Counted from the first letter of the stretch, positions 26,746 to 35,379 are shown. The stretch is DNA of 64,000 nucleotides from JBQLZO01 sp052168315 (GCA_052168315.1 JBQLZO010000042.1:1-64000), one strand, 5' to 3'. A program made the numbers and translations. Notes: generated from the sequence alone by a model not told the origin.

Positions 26746-28533
26746 ATGACACGCACCACACATCGACATCGACATCAAGGCTTCTCATTGAGGGCATCCG
26801 CGGGAGTGCTCGCGGTTCCGCTGGCCTGTCTGGCGCTCGGTGCGCCGGCGTTCGGGCAGGACACGGACAGGGATCGCGATCGGATGGATCGTTCCGATCG
26901 ATCGCACGAGCGTGGGTATGCGGACCACGACAGAGACAAGCAGAAGAAGCATCACCACGCATCGTTCCACCGTGCGACCGACCTGATGGGCGCGCCGGTC
27001 TCGGCGCGGGGCGGCGAGACGGTCGCGGAGGTGCACGACATCATCGTGCGGCGCGGGGATGGACGCGTGGTGTATGTGGTGCTCGAGCACGGCGGGCTTC
27101 TCGGGATTGGCGATGACCATGTGGCCGTGCCGGCCCGCGCGATGGCGTTCGAACCGGACTCGATGGGGTACCGGCTGGACATGGACGCATCCGTGCTGGA
27201 GGAGATGGACGAGTGGGACCTGACTGGCTGGTGGCCGGTCAGCGAGGACAACTGGGATGAGGAGTTGGCCCGGATCGAGTCGCGTTCGCCCATGGTGACC
27301 GATCGCGACCCGTTCCGCGGGATGATCGATGGCGCGGACCGGATGGAGTTCCTCGGCGAAGTCGATCGGATGTCGCGCAAGAACATGACGGGCGGGGGGT
27401 ATGTGGCGACGATGTTCGTGCGGACCGACGACGGCACGACCGAGGAGGTTCTGCTCGGCCCGGCGTGGTTCGCCATGGCCCGGAACGCGACGCCACACGC
27501 GGGCGACCGCGTCGAGGTGACCGGATACCGCTCCTCGCGGAACGGCGACCGGCGGATCATCGCCCACCGGATCACCGCGGCGAATCGGATGCTGGAGCTG
27601 CGCGACGACAACCGGCGCGCGCTGTGGCTCGATGGGCGTGATGCTCCAATGAGCGATACTCGGAACAGGCGTGATGCCTGGGACGACGGTCGTTCTCGCG
27701 ATGACCGTGAGCGCAATGATCGTGCCCGTGATGACCGTGATCGCAACGATCGTGCTCGTGACGATCGTGAACGCGATGCTCGCGATGCCGATCGTCATCC
27801 GACGCGGCTGGTCGCGGTGTCCGAGATGTTCGGGCTCCCGGTCCGCGCTCGTGACCAGCGCACCGGCGAGATCGGCGATGCCGTGATCGATGCCAGGAAC
27901 GGGCGGGTGGCGATGCTGATCGTCGAGATGGACGATGGGGTGCTGGACCTCGATCCGCAGGAGCGGCTGGTTCCGTGGCATGTGGTGGGTGTCGGCCAGC
28001 GCTTCGTGACGGTCGATGGGATCAAGGCCGCGTTCGAGTCGGGCGTTGAGCCGCCCGAGGACCTGAACACGCTCTCGCGCCCGGATCAGATGGCCCGCGT
28101 GTACCGGGCGTTCGGCGCGACGCCGAGGATGTTCGATGGCGACAACCGCTGGAACGGCGGCGATGTCTCGAAGTCGTGGTCCCGCGATGGAGATGTGAGC
28201 GAGGCGCTTGCGGATGCCACGACCCGGAACTGGAGCGGCGTGGTCCGCGATGTGCGCACGGTCTCGGGCCCGATGCGCGGCAGTCACGACATCCGGGCGA
28301 TCAAGCTCGATGTCGATGGCTCGAAGCACACGGTGCTTCTGGGCCCGGAGCCGCTGGTCGATGAACTGTGCGAGCGGTCCAGCTTCGTGCTGGGCGATGG
28401 CGACCGCGTCACCGCGCAGATCTCGAAGGTGAACATCGATGGGCAGGAGTGGATGGTCGCGCGTCGCCTGGTGGATGGCGATGAGTCGCTCGTCCTGTGG
28501 GAGGGTGACCGCCCGGTGTGGCGTCGGCGCTGA
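26746..28533 (+). CDS. Exported protein with two PRC-barrel domains
   Basis: A 595-aa protein with a signal peptide (SLRASAGVLAVPLACLALGA, cleavage near FGQD). There is one PRC-barrel domain at about 75-145 (ATDLMGAPVSARGGETVAEV) and a second at about 358-430 (SEMFGLPVRARDQRTGEIGD). Between them lies an Asp/Arg repeat linker (about 315-348) built of RDDRER/RNDRA units. PRC-barrels bind RNA or partner proteins; exported forms often accompany stress genes, but the role is unknown. GAAGGGAG 5 nt before 26746 fixes the start. It heads a plus-strand cluster with entericidin-like, DUF1328 and DUF2383-like genes, opposite the two-component pair. Confidence 0.85.
   Translation: MTRTTHRHRHQGFSLRASAGVLAVPLACLALGAPAFGQDTDRDRDRMDRSDRSHERGYADHDRDKQKKHHHASFHRATDLMGAPVSARGGETVAEVHDIIVRRGDGRVVYVVLEHGGLLGIGDDHVAVPARAMAFEPDSMGYRLDMDASVLEEMDEWDLTGWWPVSEDNWDEELARIESRSPMVTDRDPFRGMIDGADRMEFLGEVDRMSRKNMTGGGYVATMFVRTDDGTTEEVLLGPAWFAMARNATPHAGDRVEVTGYRSSRNGDRRIIAHRITAANRMLELRDDNRRALWLDGRDAPMSDTRNRRDAWDDGRSRDDRERNDRARDDRDRNDRARDDRERDARDADRHPTRLVAVSEMFGLPVRARDQRTGEIGDAVIDARNGRVAMLIVEMDDGVLDLDPQERLVPWHVVGVGQRFVTVDGIKAAFESGVEPPEDLNTLSRPDQMARVYRAFGATPRMFDGDNRWNGGDVSKSWSRDGDVSEALADATTRNWSGVVRDVRTVSGPMRGSHDIRAIKLDVDGSKHTVLLGPEPLVDELCERSSFVLGDGDRVTAQISKVNIDGQEWMVARRLVDGDESLVLWEGDRPVWRRR
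27690..27792 (+). repeat. Short coding repeats (Asp/Arg linker)
   Basis: Imperfect CGTGATGACCGTGA / CGCAATGATCGTGC units occur in tandem inside the PRC-barrel gene. They encode the charged RDDRxRND linker. They vary at wobble positions, so they are an established protein repeat rather than a recent slippage product. Confidence 0.6.
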
Positions 28534-28588
28534 CTTCCTGCTCCGGATCGCGGGGCGTTCGTGAGGGCCCCTTTCTTCCTCACCACCA

Positions 28589-28620
28589 CCCTTCGCGCGC
28601 GTTCATTCGCGCGCGAAGGG
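28589..28620 (+). terminator. Hairpin after the PRC-barrel gene
   Basis: A perfect 13-bp inverted repeat, CCCTTCGCGCGCG / CGCGCGCGAAGGG, with a 6-nt loop, 55 nt past the stop. A second small hairpin (TCGCGGA-AG-TCCGCGA) follows at once. There is no long T-run, so it may stabilise the mRNA end or attenuate read-through into the entericidin-like gene. Confidence 0.6.
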
Positions 28621-28712
28621 ATTCGCGGAAGTCCGCGACCGGATGAGCGGGCCGCGCTGCGGCGCTCGTCCCTGCGACTCTCCACGCAGCGCACAACGAA
28701 AGGATTTCCGCG

Positions 28713-28931
28713 ATGGATACGCTCATTGCGAATGACCATATCGAAGACCGCTCCGGCGCTGGTCGCACGAATCCCCGGTCGATCCGCTTGCTTGGGATCG
28801 GCACGGGTGTGCTGCTGGGGCTGGCCGCACCGCTCGCCCTGACGGGCTGCAACACGACCGCCGGTGTTGGGGAGGACATCGAGGCGACGGGCGATGCGAT
28901 CGAGGACACGGCGGAGGATGCGCAGGACTGA
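28713..28931 (+). CDS. Entericidin-like small lipoprotein
   Basis: A 72-aa lipoprotein. The hydrophobic segment GIGTGVLLGLAAPLALTGC ends in an LTGC lipobox. The mature peptide NTTAGVGEDIEATGDAIEDT is the entericidin A/B pattern (GxGxDIxxxGxAIxxxA). E. coli entericidins are an outer-membrane antidote/toxin lipoprotein pair tied to stationary phase; function in other phyla is untested. The N-terminal 25 residues before the signal segment are longer than usual. AAAGGA lies upstream of the ATG, within a 13-nt leader shared with the DUF1328 gene downstream. Confidence 0.85.
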   Translation: MDTLIANDHIEDRSGAGRTNPRSIRLLGIGTGVLLGLAAPLALTGCNTTAGVGEDIEATGDAIEDTAEDAQD

Positions 28932-29038
28932 TGCGCGTGCGCGCCGGATCGCGTCCGGGGGGTGCCTGTGGGGCGGGCGGGGTGGGCGGGGGCCGGCGCC
29001 AGCGCGGCGTCGACGACTCGTAACGAAAGGATTTGATC

Positions 29039-29218
29039 ATGCTTGGCTGGGCTCTGGGTTTCTTTCTGATCGCGATTCTCGCGGCTGTGTTCGGCTTCGG
29101 CGGGATCGCGGCGGGGGCGGCGACGATCGCGAAGGTTCTGTTCTTCATCTTCCTGGTGCTGTTCCTCATCTCGCTGGTGATGCACCTTGTCGGGGGTCGG
29201 CGGGCGCCGGGGCCCTGA
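29039..29218 (+). CDS. DUF1328 family small membrane protein
   Basis: A 59-aa protein with the DUF1328 pattern: MLGWALGFFLIAILAAVFGF, then GGIAAGAATIAKVLFFIFLV and a basic end. It has two membrane helices. The family (E. coli YtjA) is widespread and often sits in stress-gene clusters, but has no proven role. The ATG at 29039, with AAAGGA 7 nt upstream, is chosen over a TTG two codons earlier. It lies between the entericidin-like and four-helix-bundle genes. Confidence 0.9.
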   Translation: MLGWALGFFLIAILAAVFGFGGIAAGAATIAKVLFFIFLVLFLISLVMHLVGGRRAPGP

Positions 29219-29247
29219 TCGGCCGGGCGTTCGGCGCGCTCGCTCGC

Positions 29248-29277
29248 TTGCGCATTGTGACTTTCTCTGGCTTATAC
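29248..29277 (+). promoter_or_regulatory. Possible sigma-70-type promoter for the four-helix-bundle gene
   Basis: TTGCGC (29248-29253), an 18-nt spacer and TTATAC (29272-29277) lie about 75 nt before the start at 29354, in locally AT-rich DNA. The -10 is good (four to five of six); the -35 keeps only TTG. Confidence 0.4.
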
Positions 29278-29353
29278 CTCACTCACACACTGATTGGATC
29301 AGCGCCGCGATGCGGATCGTGCGGAGCGGCGATACAGAAAGCAGGTGGTTCCC

Positions 29354-29812
29354 ATGAAGACGCTGCAATCATTTGATTCGGAGACGATCGACGGGCTCAA
29401 GAAGCTGGTTCGGATGAACCACGACGCCGCGAAGGGATTCGATGCGGCGGCCGATCGTGCGGACCGGAGCGAGGTTCGGACGGTGCTCAAGCTGGCGTCG
29501 CAGCAGCGCGAGCGTTTCGAGGGCGAGTTGATGTCGTCGCTGGAGATGACGGATGCGGATGTGCCCGAGGGCGGATCGGCGCTCGGGCTGTTCCATCGTT
29601 GCTGGCTGAATGTGCGGGCGGCGATCAACGGCGGCGACACGGCGGCGGTGCTCGCCGAGGCGACGCGGGGGGAGGGTGCGCTCGTTGATGCGTACGAGGA
29701 GGTGCTCTCGAGCACGGGGGCGAGCCCTGTGGACGAGATGCTGCGCCGGCAGTTCGTGGAGGTGAAGGAGACCCGTGACCACCTCGAAGCGCTGGGCGCG
29801 GCGGCGAAGTGA
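29354..29812 (+). CDS. PA2169/DUF2383-type four-helix-bundle protein
   Basis: A 152-aa, mostly helical, ferritin-like bundle protein. SETIDGLKKLVRMNHDAAKG begins helix 1, ASQQRERFEGEL helix 2, and FHRCWLNVRAAINGGD precedes helix 3. The glutamates/histidines and the CEReGED-like element EATRGEGALVDAYEEVL match the PA2169 family. The role is unknown; members are often in stress or membrane-protein clusters. AGGTGG upstream supports the ATG at 29354, not the one at 29294. A strong hairpin follows. Confidence 0.85.
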   Translation: MKTLQSFDSETIDGLKKLVRMNHDAAKGFDAAADRADRSEVRTVLKLASQQRERFEGELMSSLEMTDADVPEGGSALGLFHRCWLNVRAAINGGDTAAVLAEATRGEGALVDAYEEVLSSTGASPVDEMLRRQFVEVKETRDHLEALGAAAK

Positions 29813-29858
29813 TCGGTGATTCGCGGGGCGTGCGGGGGGAGTGTCGGGATAAAGCACA

Positions 29859-29898
29859 CACGCCAGCGGCGCTGCCATGATGCGGCGCCGCTGGCGTG
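29859..29898. terminator. Bidirectional hairpin terminator
   Basis: A perfect 14-bp stem, CACGCCAGCGGCGC / GCGCCGCTGGCGTG, with a 12-nt loop, lies between the convergent four-helix-bundle gene and tRNA-Glu. It is followed by CTTTGCTT on the plus strand and TGTGCTTTAT on the minus strand, so it can serve both. Confidence 0.8.
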
Positions 29899-29941
29899 CT
29901 TTGCTTCGGGCCGCCCGTGGTCCTCGGGCGGATCGCTGAAG

Positions 29942-30016
29942 TGACCCCACGGGGATTCGAACCCCGGTTTCTAGGATGAAAACCTAGCGTCCTGGACCTG
30001 ACTAGACGATGGGGCC
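29942..30016 (-). tRNA. tRNA-Glu (anticodon TTC)
   Basis: A minus-strand cloverleaf. The acceptor GGCCCCA/TGGGGTC has one G-T pair, the D-arm begins GTCTAGTC, the anticodon stem CTAGG/CCTAG encloses TTTTCAT with anticodon TTC, and the T-loop is TTCGAAT with GGGG/CCCC. Discriminator A; CCA is not encoded. Confidence 0.96.
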
Positions 30017-30344
30017 TCGGCGTCGATGCACGCTCCACGATGGTCGTGCGATGACGGTGCCCGCGCCGGGGCGCGGGACGGCGATTATAACCCGAACCGC
30101 CGGAGTCTCAACCGAGGCGAGAGAGGAGGCGCCGGGATGGGTTTTGTCGGACGCCGGGGCGCGGCGCGGGGATGCGGCATCGGCGGCGGGATGGTGGGGA
30201 TGACCCGATCGGGATCGTGAGAACCCCGGACCCGGGGCCTCCCAGGGCGGATGATCGGCGTGATCCCCCCGATTCGTGCGCTGAGGCGGCGCGGGAGGGT
30301 TCGGCGGTGCGGAGCCCGGGGTGAGGCGGGCCGATGTTGGAGGT
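30017..30344. other. Gap between tRNA-Glu and a secreted-protein gene
   Basis: This 328-nt gap contains the tRNA-Glu promoter near its left end. I see no gene in the rest, only GC-rich sequence with short inverted repeats such as CCGGGG/CCCCGG-like steps. Confidence 0.4.
30084..30111 (-). promoter_or_regulatory. Consensus sigma-70-type promoter for tRNA-Glu
   Basis: On the minus strand, TTGAGA (30106-30111) and a perfect TATAAT (30084-30089) are 16 nt apart. They lie about 70 nt upstream of tRNA-Glu. This is the best vegetative promoter in the window. Confidence 0.75.
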
Positions 30345-30794
30345 ATGGGACGACACGATCACAAGGGCGCGCGGGCAACGGGAGGGAACGGCTGGAAGCG
30401 TGCGGCGTGCTGGGTGCTGGCGGCGGGCACCTTTTTCGCGGCCGCGGCGAGCATCCATCCATCGCGTTCGCCGGGCGGCGATCTGGGGCCTGAACTGGAT
30501 CGGCTGGTGAGCGATCCGATGCGCCCGGGGGTTGATGGACTGGTCGATTCGGGTGCGCTCTCGGCGAGCGAGGATCAGGTGCTGGGGACGCTGGAGGGGT
30601 TCGACACGACGGTGTGGTTCTACGCGGGGGTGGCCGGTCCGACGGCGTCGGTGCTCTCGGCGTCTGGCCCCTCGCTGGAGCGGGTCTCGATGGAGGAACT
30701 GCATCGCCTGGCGCCGGAGCTTCGTTTGGACTCAGCGACGGCGTTGATGGGTGATGTGCCGGTGCCCGCGGACGGGTGGCACTGGGACTGGTGA
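30345..30794 (+). CDS. Small exported protein, unrecognised
   Basis: A 149-aa protein with a basic N-terminus and a signal-like segment (AACWVLAAGTFFAAAAS). The mature part is acidic, without Cys: LGPELDRLVSDPMRPGVDGL, a Ser-rich middle, and a Trp-rich end (GWHWDW). I do not recognise a family. GGAGGT lies almost against the ATG at 30345; an ATG at 30321 is the alternative start. It lies upstream of nadD on the same strand, with an 85-nt gap. Confidence 0.5.
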   Translation: MGRHDHKGARATGGNGWKRAACWVLAAGTFFAAAASIHPSRSPGGDLGPELDRLVSDPMRPGVDGLVDSGALSASEDQVLGTLEGFDTTVWFYAGVAGPTASVLSASGPSLERVSMEELHRLAPELRLDSATALMGDVPVPADGWHWDW

Positions 30795-30879
30795 TGAGAG
30801 GTCATCGGGGGTCTGGCGTGCTGGGTATGCTGACCCGTGCGGGCGCTGAAGCGGAGCGCCGCGCGACGATGCGCACGCG

Positions 30880-31638
30880 ATGATCCAGCACGATCGCACA
30901 TCCGGGATTCGGACCGCGCCCGCGCCGTTCAAGGCGGGCGTTTCGCGCGTGCTGATCTTCGGCGGGACCTTCGATCCTCCGACGCGGGCGCACCTGGAGT
31001 TGCCGCGTCTGGCGTTGGTGCGGAGCGGGGCCGACCAGTTGGTGTATGTGCCGGCGGGGCGTTCGCCGCACAAGCGCGAGAATCCCGAGGCGAGCGATGC
31101 CGACCGGGTTGCGATGCTGTGCGCTGCGCTGTCGGAGGCGGGGATGGGTGATGTGGCGGCGGTGTCGACGATCGAGATCGACCCGGAGGGCGGTTCGCCG
31201 GCGGGATCGCGGCACGCGCGTCCGGCGACCTACACGATCGACACGCTGCGCTCGTTCCGGAGCGCGCTGCCGCCGGGGACGGTGATGCGGCTGCTGATGG
31301 GCGCGGACCAGGCGCTGTCGTTCCATCGGTGGCGTGATCCGCGGGTGGTCATGGCGCTGGCCGAGCCGATGGTGATGCTGCGTCGTCCGGCCGAGTCGGT
31401 CGGGGCGCTGGTGTCGGCGCTGCGCGAGCACTGGCCGCGGGATGAGGCCGAGGCGTGGCGCCGGCGGGTGGTGGAGCTGGATGTGCGGGATGTGTCTTCG
31501 ACGGATGTGCGGGCGCTGCTGCGCGAGGGCGGGGATGGGAATGGGGACGGGGGTGGGGCGGAGGTGTCGCAACTCCTGACGGATTCGGTTCGGCGGTACA
31601 TCGAAGAGCACGGGCTGTACCGGCGCGGGGGTCGTTGA
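30880..31638 (+). CDS. nadD: Nicotinate-nucleotide adenylyltransferase
   Basis: NadD, 252 aa, adenylates nicotinate mononucleotide in NAD synthesis. The nucleotidyltransferase N-terminal motif GGTFDPPTRAHLELPRLAL has a Thr and an Ala where many members have His and Gly (PIHxGHL), but keeps the catalytic His. YVPAGRSPHKR and LLMGADQALSFHRWRDP follow, then the ISSTxIR-like DVSSTDVRALL. A Gly/Asp-rich insertion (about 218-228) sits near the C-terminus. No earlier or later start fits better than the ATG at 30880. A hairpin terminator follows. Confidence 0.92.
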   Translation: MIQHDRTSGIRTAPAPFKAGVSRVLIFGGTFDPPTRAHLELPRLALVRSGADQLVYVPAGRSPHKRENPEASDADRVAMLCAALSEAGMGDVAAVSTIEIDPEGGSPAGSRHARPATYTIDTLRSFRSALPPGTVMRLLMGADQALSFHRWRDPRVVMALAEPMVMLRRPAESVGALVSALREHWPRDEAEAWRRRVVELDVRDVSSTDVRALLREGGDGNGDGGGAEVSQLLTDSVRRYIEEHGLYRRGGR

Positions 31639-31655
31639 TCCGGGCTCCTGAAGTC

Positions 31656-31698
31656 GCCCCGGCGCGCTCGCGCTGTGGCGCGCGCGGACCGGGGCTTT
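31656..31698 (+). terminator. Hairpin terminator after nadD
   Basis: GCCCCGG / CCGGGGC form the base of a stem that continues inward with CGCGC/GCGCG, followed by TTT, 18 nt past the nadD stop. Confidence 0.6.
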
Positions 31699-31798
31699 GG
31701 CGCGTCTGGAACGGAGGGCCGTTGGGTTGGTCGGGCGGTTTGCCCACATGACATGTCGGCCAGGGTCCGTGTGCGGCACGGCGGACACGGCCGCATCA

Positions 31799-32536
31799 TC
31801 ATCGGCGCCGGCGGGTCATGGCCAGGGCCGCAAGGGCGAGCAGCGGGGTGGTGCCGGCTGCGGGGATGATGGTGAGCTGGAAGTCGATGAAGTTTTCCGG
31901 GAAGGCGGTGAAATAGCCTGGGGCGTCGCTGCCTTTGAAGGAAGCATCCCCGTACATGATGTAGGTTCCGGGCAGGAGCAAGACCTCGCCGGTGGCCGGT
32001 GGATCCCCGCGCCCCTGTTCAAAGACGAAATCGATGAACCACACGACTTCATCGCCGACGATCTGATCGAATCCGGCCACGCCGGTGAATGACGCGTTCA
32101 GGGAGTACGCGACGAGGGTTGGTCTGGAGACCTCGAAGCGCACGGTGGCCTTCGGGTTGCCGGCCACCTCGCCATTGACGAACTGCCCTTCCCAGATTCC
32201 GGTGGAGGCAAGCGAGAAGTTCGATTCGGCGAAGATGGAGAAACCTGTGCTGGTGAAGGTGCTCTCCAGCCCGCCTTCCATCGAGATCTGGGCCTGGGGG
32301 ATGCCGTTGTCGACGGCGAGCGCGAAGGACACCGATTGATCCACGGGATCCGGGCTGCTGGCGAACCAGAACGAGTCGGACTCGGAGTCGCCATTCTGGG
32401 ACACGGTGGCGCTCCCGCCGACCGATTGGAACACTTCGGTGTAGGTGAGACCACGGGCTGACGACACGGGGGCGAGCCCGAACATTGCGGCGACCGCGAG
32501 CACGCTGGGAATCGAGTGTGTGCGGGCGGATGGCAT
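31799..32536 (-). CDS. PEP-CTERM-type exported protein
   Basis: A 245-aa protein with a signal peptide (SIPSVLAVAAMFGLAPVSSA) and a beta-rich, Ser/Thr/Gly-rich body. The C-terminal sorting-type tail runs IIPAAGTTPLLALAALAMTR and ends in Arg residues. In this tripartite tail a short Pro motif, a helix and an Arg cluster act as an exosortase-like recognition signal; the canonical PEP is degenerate (IPAAG). Such proteins are exported and often anchored in the envelope or matrix. The body has no recognised enzyme domain. The start at 32536 gives a normal signal peptide. Confidence 0.8.
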   Translation of the reverse strand: MPSARTHSIPSVLAVAAMFGLAPVSSARGLTYTEVFQSVGGSATVSQNGDSESDSFWFASSPDPVDQSVSFALAVDNGIPQAQISMEGGLESTFTSTGFSIFAESNFSLASTGIWEGQFVNGEVAGNPKATVRFEVSRPTLVAYSLNASFTGVAGFDQIVGDEVVWFIDFVFEQGRGDPPATGEVLLLPGTYIMYGDASFKGSDAPGYFTAFPENFIDFQLTIIPAAGTTPLLALAALAMTRRRR

Positions 32537-33082
32537 GTGTGGCCTTTCTCTGGATTGGCGTGGATTCTCTTGAGCGCCGAGCGTGAAGGCCGTTCGCTCG
32601 AACGGCCGCGCGGTCGCTCGGGGGGTTTCATGGCCTGGCTCATCTCGTTGAATTCAAGTCTATCGGCGGGGATGGGCGCAGCACAGAGTTATCCGTGAAG
32701 TGCCTGACCGATGCAGAATGAATGGAGATGCACCTGCAATCTGCTGACTTTCGCTGGTGTTCAGATTGGATCTTGGGCCGCTCTCCGTCGCCATTGCGCG
32801 TGTGTTCGACCTGATGTGAGGCCGCGGGTCACTTCCGGGGAAGCACACACCCATGGGTGAGCCGGACGGGATCCTGCGGTGCCGTGCGGTGCCGCCGGGG
32901 GTGGAGACGCTCGGCACCCTTGATGCACCGCCCGTGCTCATCGGATGGGCCATCCAACGCGCGCGCCATGGGTTCATTCAGAGCGCACCGGGTGTCCAAT
33001 GGCACCCGGTGAGTGTGGGAGAACCATGATTCGTGCTGATGGGCATGTCTGGTGTGGACGAATCGGACTCGATCCGCGCTGA
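32537..33082. other. Intergenic region with hairpin and palindrome, no gene
   Basis: No coding frame in this 546-nt stretch looks like a protein. It holds the palindrome-like TGCACCTGCA (32729-32738), about 190 nt upstream of the PEP-CTERM-type gene, and a hairpin at 32986-33011 beyond the dockerin-protein gene. Confidence 0.4.
32986..33011 (-). terminator. Possible terminator hairpin after the first dockerin-protein gene
   Basis: A perfect 9-bp inverted repeat CACCGGGTG / CACCCGGTG with an 8-nt loop, 71 nt past the stop at 33083. No T-run follows on the minus strand. Confidence 0.4.
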
Positions 33083-35113
33083 TCAAGGGCACGGCTGTCC
33101 GAAGGCGCTGAGGAGGATGGTCAGGTCGTCCGAGTCGGTGTCCTGGTCGACATCGAGGTCGCCCAGGTAGTTGTTGCCGAATGAGCCAAGGAGGATCGAC
33201 AAGTCATCGGAGTCGACATCACGATCGGCGTCGAGGTCGGCGATGCAGTCGAGGATGGGCGGGAGCGGGATCAGGTCCTGCGGGAGGACATTGTTGTTCC
33301 ATCCCGGCACATCGTGCTCGGCGGGATTGAAGTTCGTGCGCGACACCTCGGCGGCGAAACCCTGGGCGATGCCGGTGAGCCCAGCGAAGACGGAGTCCTG
33401 CACGGGTGGCCAGTTGCCGCTGCCATCGTGGCGGAACTCGGCGACGCTGCCATCGCAGAGGATGAAGATGGAGCCATCGTCGCCGGCGGTGACGGAGCGT
33501 GGGGTGCATCCGTCGACGCCGATGGAGTCGAGGAGTGTGAGTGTGTTGGTTGTGTCGCGGGCGAGGATGAAGGCTTTGGGGGAGGCATCGGAGAAGACGA
33601 TGTAGGCGCCGGTTTCGGGGCAGACGGCGATCGATGGGATCGGGCCGACGGGGACGGATGGCGGGATCTGGAAGAATGTCGGCGGGCAGGTCGGGCACGC
33701 GGCGGGGCGGACGGCGAAGTTGATGCCGAAGCGTCCGATGGTGACGATCTCATCGCGGGTGTCGTCGAACGCGATGCCTTCGATGGCGAACGGCCAGGAC
33801 GAGATCTCTGGAGTGGGCTGCGGCTTGTCGAGGTCGAAGCGATGGATGCCGGAGCCGATGGCGGCATAGAGGCGGCGGTCGCGCCCGAAGGCGATGTCGG
33901 TGTAGGCGGGATTGAGTGCGAAGGGCTCTACGGATTGATCGATGGGATCGACGAGGGCGATGCCCTTGACGCCATCGATGGTGCCGAGTGCGGCGAAGCG
34001 TTGGAGGTCGGGCGACTGGACGAGTTCGGCGATGTTTGAGAAGCCGTTGAGCTCGAACGCGGGCGGCTGGAAGGCGTCGTGTCCGGCGAAGGCGATGGGG
34101 GTGTGGATCTTGACGGCGGGCGGGATCTGCTCGTTGGTGAATGAGTAACCGGCCTTGGGTCGGATGGATGTGTAGGAGTCGATGAGGGCGACTTTCTCGT
34201 TGGTGTAGACGAAGAGGATGCTCGGGTCGGCGGAGGAGATCCGGGTCATGGTGCGGATCTTTGAGAGGAGGAAGGGGTCGGAGGAACTGCTGTCGCGGGC
34301 GTAGAACTCGTCCTTGCCGATGTACTGCTTGGTTGAGAACGCCCCTTGAGCGAGCTGGCTGTCGCTGGAGTTGGGGTCGCGGACTTCGATCGTGGCGTCG
34401 GTCTGGCCGAGGATGCGATCGGCGGCGACGAGCGTAACGCAGTGCCCGCCGTCTCGGATGACGAAGAAGATGGTCTGGCCGTTGATCTCGGTGGATCCGG
34501 AGATGAAGTATCGCCCGTAGGTGAAGCAGGTGAGGCCGCCGAAGATGGAGGCCTTGGCGATGGTTGCGGTGGTGGGGCTCCAACTCCCTGAGGCGCACTG
34601 CTGGGTGACGGTGAAGCGTCCTGGCGCGAAGATGCCGAGGTGGGACTTGATGGCGTTGTATTGGTTGTCAGCGCCTGTGCCGTCCTCGGGGTCGGTTTCC
34701 ATTGATCCGCCGAGGAGGTCGATCCACAGGGTGATCTGGTTGTATTGGGCTTGGTCGCTGGTATTGAACCACGGCTGGTTGCCGGGCGGGATGGACGGGA
34801 AGCCGTGGTTGGCGGCGTACGCGAAGAGGTTGGTGGCGCAGGTCGGGACGCAGTGCATGCCACCGTTGCCGGGCAGGCCCGGGATGCCGGTGACGAAACT
34901 GCGGCGTTGGTCGAAGTCCGGCATGTGGATGATGCGATAGTCGAAGGCGAAGGACCCGAACCAATCGGCGCGGACGACATTGGCGAGCGCGCCTGCGGGA
35001 GTGGCGGTGGCCGCGATCGTGGCAAGGATGGAGGCGGCGCAGTTGGGGGACAGCGCGTGCGATGGCGAGCGGCGCCTGCGGGCGCTGCGCTGTGCACGGG
35101 ATGGCGATGGCAT
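33083..35113 (-). CDS. Exported C39/papain-like protein with propeller region and dockerin-like repeats (copy A)
   Basis: A 676-aa secreted protein. After a signal segment ending near GALA, a papain/C39-like region (about 50-260) has GGMHCVPTCATNLFAYAANHG with the candidate nucleophile Cys near 86. GGHCVTLV supplies a candidate His near 224 and RDPN a candidate third residue. The middle (about 330-610) has propeller-like repeats (GVKGIALVDP, FGRDRRLYAAIG). The end has two dockerin-like calcium units (DLDADRDVDSDDLSILLGSF, then DLDVDQDTDSDDLTILLSAF). Function and substrate are unknown. AGGAGAG 9 nt before the ATG at 35113 fixes the start. It is a tandem paralog of the next gene. Confidence 0.8.
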   Translation of the reverse strand: MPSPSRAQRSARRRRSPSHALSPNCAASILATIAATATPAGALANVVRADWFGSFAFDYRIIHMPDFDQRRSFVTGIPGLPGNGGMHCVPTCATNLFAYAANHGFPSIPPGNQPWFNTSDQAQYNQITLWIDLLGGSMETDPEDGTGADNQYNAIKSHLGIFAPGRFTVTQQCASGSWSPTTATIAKASIFGGLTCFTYGRYFISGSTEINGQTIFFVIRDGGHCVTLVAADRILGQTDATIEVRDPNSSDSQLAQGAFSTKQYIGKDEFYARDSSSSDPFLLSKIRTMTRISSADPSILFVYTNEKVALIDSYTSIRPKAGYSFTNEQIPPAVKIHTPIAFAGHDAFQPPAFELNGFSNIAELVQSPDLQRFAALGTIDGVKGIALVDPIDQSVEPFALNPAYTDIAFGRDRRLYAAIGSGIHRFDLDKPQPTPEISSWPFAIEGIAFDDTRDEIVTIGRFGINFAVRPAACPTCPPTFFQIPPSVPVGPIPSIAVCPETGAYIVFSDASPKAFILARDTTNTLTLLDSIGVDGCTPRSVTAGDDGSIFILCDGSVAEFRHDGSGNWPPVQDSVFAGLTGIAQGFAAEVSRTNFNPAEHDVPGWNNNVLPQDLIPLPPILDCIADLDADRDVDSDDLSILLGSFGNNYLGDLDVDQDTDSDDLTILLSAFGQPCP

Positions 35114-35297
35114 GGGTGGTGCTCTCCTGAGCGGTGCGTCGGTTCGGCGCGGCGCGTGGGCGCGGGCCCGCCGACCTTTGGCTTTGATTTGTACCACGCG
35201 GCGGGGGGCGATGGAAGCGGTATGTGCCTGCCAGCGTGGCTCCCGGGCGCAAGCAAGGCGGGCCTTGGGCGGCCGCCCGCCCGAGAACCAATGAGAC

Positions 35298-35325
35298 GGC
35301 CCCCGCTCCGAAGGGGACGGGGGCC
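35298..35325 (-). terminator. Hairpin terminator after the second dockerin-protein gene
   Basis: GGCCCCCG-CTCC-GAA-GGGG-A-CGGGGGCC forms a 12-bp stem with one bulge, 54 nt past the stop at 35380. GGTTCTC but no real U-tract follows on the minus strand. Confidence 0.55.
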
Positions 35326-35379
35326 GGGGCCGGGGACCGGTTGGTGACCCGAGGGTTGATCCGCGTTCGTGGCGGCGGC

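Noticed and set aside
27690..27792. CRISPR-like or tandem repeat array
   Set aside because: The units are inside the PRC-barrel frame, encode its charged linker and have no spacers.
32911..32930. GGCACC-CTTG-ATGCA as a second sigma-54 promoter
   Set aside because: Spacing of GG and GC fits, but no plus-strand gene follows and the match outside these bases is weak.
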